This document shows positions 63,647 through 64,000 of a stretch of 64,000 nucleotides of DNA, one piece after another. The DNA is from Butyrivibrio sp. AE3009 (GTDB lineage Bacteria > Bacillota > Clostridia > Lachnospirales > Lachnospiraceae): positions 62,001-126,000 of the forward strand of contig NZ_ATVS01000003.1 in assembly GCF_000420845.1 (NCBI RefSeq), given 5' to 3'. A program made the position numbers and the translations under genes. The notes beneath the pieces were generated by a model. That model saw only the letters and a list, made by a program, of their open reading frames with translations. It had not been told where the DNA came from and searched no databases. How positions within the stretch are numbered: the stretch's first letter is position 1; each line of letters starts with the position of its first letter.

Positions 63647-64000
63647 TCAGCCAGCCATAGCTATCTTTTCAGCATAGCGCAAAAGAGCATTCTCTATCCT
63701 ATTGATATCAACTTCCGTGCTGCATGCATATTCATCAACATGCATGGCTCTATCGTCAAGGTACACATCACAGGTGATCTTCCTTGAGTTAGAGCCATAT
63801 TTTATGATAGTTTCAGGAAGATTATCATTGACTGCATCAAAAATAAGGCCGTTATCCCTACAGAACTCCACCGCTCTGTCAAGGGGTTCTCCTGCCCTGC
63901 AGGTCCAGAGAATAAGCTTATCTCCCATTCGCTGTCTCTTTATCAGATAATCTATAAGCTCCGTATTGGCGGGGCCAACCTCCGGCCATTCGCCCATACT
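63647..64000 (-). CDS. HAD-like hydrolase (5' end beyond window)
   Basis: The frame runs from the stop at 63647 to the window edge without a stop. An internal ATG at 63997 exists, but the likely N-terminus with the DxD motif is outside. Visible pieces are KLILWTCRAGEPLDRAVEFC (HAD motif II, Thr), FDAVNDNLPE and YLDDRAM (motif IV Asp-Asp). This is the pattern of small HAD proteins found in phages and Firmicutes. It converges with the 700-aa gene with only 19 bases between stops. Confidence 0.7.
   Translation of the reverse strand, partial: SMGEWPEVGPANTELIDYLIKRQRMGDKLILWTCRAGEPLDRAVEFCRDNGLIFDAVNDNLPETIIKYGSNSRKITCDVYLDDRAMHVDEYACSTEVDINRIENALLRYAEKIAMAG

Noticed and set aside
63641-63662. 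AGCTAT/ATAGCT as a terminator of the 700-aa gene
   Set aside because: Six-bp AT-rich stem overlapping the end of the opposite gene; too weak to call.
1-64000. tRNA, rRNA, IS elements, integrases, toxin-antitoxin or defence genes
   Set aside because: None recognised; intergenic gaps are short and explained by promoters, leaders and terminators.

Overview
The window looks like a chromosomal segment of an anaerobic, low-to-moderate GC Firmicute, most likely a Lachnospiraceae (Butyrivibrio/Pseudobutyrivibrio-like). This rests on Bacillota gene order (rpmF-plsX-acpP-rnc-smc-ftsY, ylxM-ffh-rpsP-khpA, rplS-lepB-rbgA-lepB-rnhB-yraN), a tyrosine T-box, a THF riboswitch before folT, a CcpA-type cre site near ackA, strong GGAGG ribosome-binding sites, sigma-A promoters, and BspA-like surface proteins. 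The genus is inference. I see no tRNA, rRNA, IS element, prophage or CRISPR array. Nearly all genes lie on the minus strand; the plus-strand exceptions are folT, prs, tmcAL and a 700-aa unknown protein.

Layout from the left. 1-4.7 kb: a metal-responsive unit of ArsR/CzrA-type repressor, free-standing HMA protein and Cd/Zn P-type ATPase, followed by a serine hydrolase running off the left edge. 4.8-6.4 kb: tyrS with a T-box leader (specifier TAC). 6.4-13.9 kb: a 2491-aa secreted multidomain surface protein (BspA-type LRRs, VWA, Big_2, CARDB-like and MBG/YDG-like repeats). 14-19 kb: a sugar cluster (FucI/AraA-type isomerase, xylulokinase, LacI regulator, DUF4867 protein) with a clear LacI-type operator. 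19.1-19.9 kb: THF riboswitch and folT. 20-24.4 kb: gpsA, plsY, der and a PDZ/radical-SAM DUF512 protein. 24.6-29.4 kb: prs, a secreted CHAP-like protein and a two-component system.

29.4-36.1 kb: pgeF, yraN, a stand-alone FlhB C-terminal domain (FlhX), a FliK-like protein, rnhB, two signal peptidases flanking rbgA, and rplS. 36.2-42.5 kb: nucleoside salvage (udp, BMP-type lipoprotein, ABC transporter, cdd). 42.6-46.4 kb: rimM, trmD, khpA, rpsP, ffh, ylxM. 46.6-50.7 kb: an inserted accessory group (AraC regulator, GH25, YitT, threonine ammonia-lyase). 50.7-57.6 kb: ftsY, smc, rnc, acpP, plsX, rpmF. 57.8-60 kb: a second AraC regulator and ackA. 60.2-64 kb: tmcAL, the unknown CNB-like protein, and a partial HAD-type protein at the right edge.

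The points most worth a second look are: the LacI/XylB/isomerase/DUF4867 pathway of unknown substrate; the 700-aa orphan protein; the FliK-FlhX pair in a housekeeping operon; two secreted proteins sharing an acidic Tyr/Asp/Glu-rich leader; and terminators whose DNA also carries the next gene's -35 box. I found no clearly new defence or mobile system.
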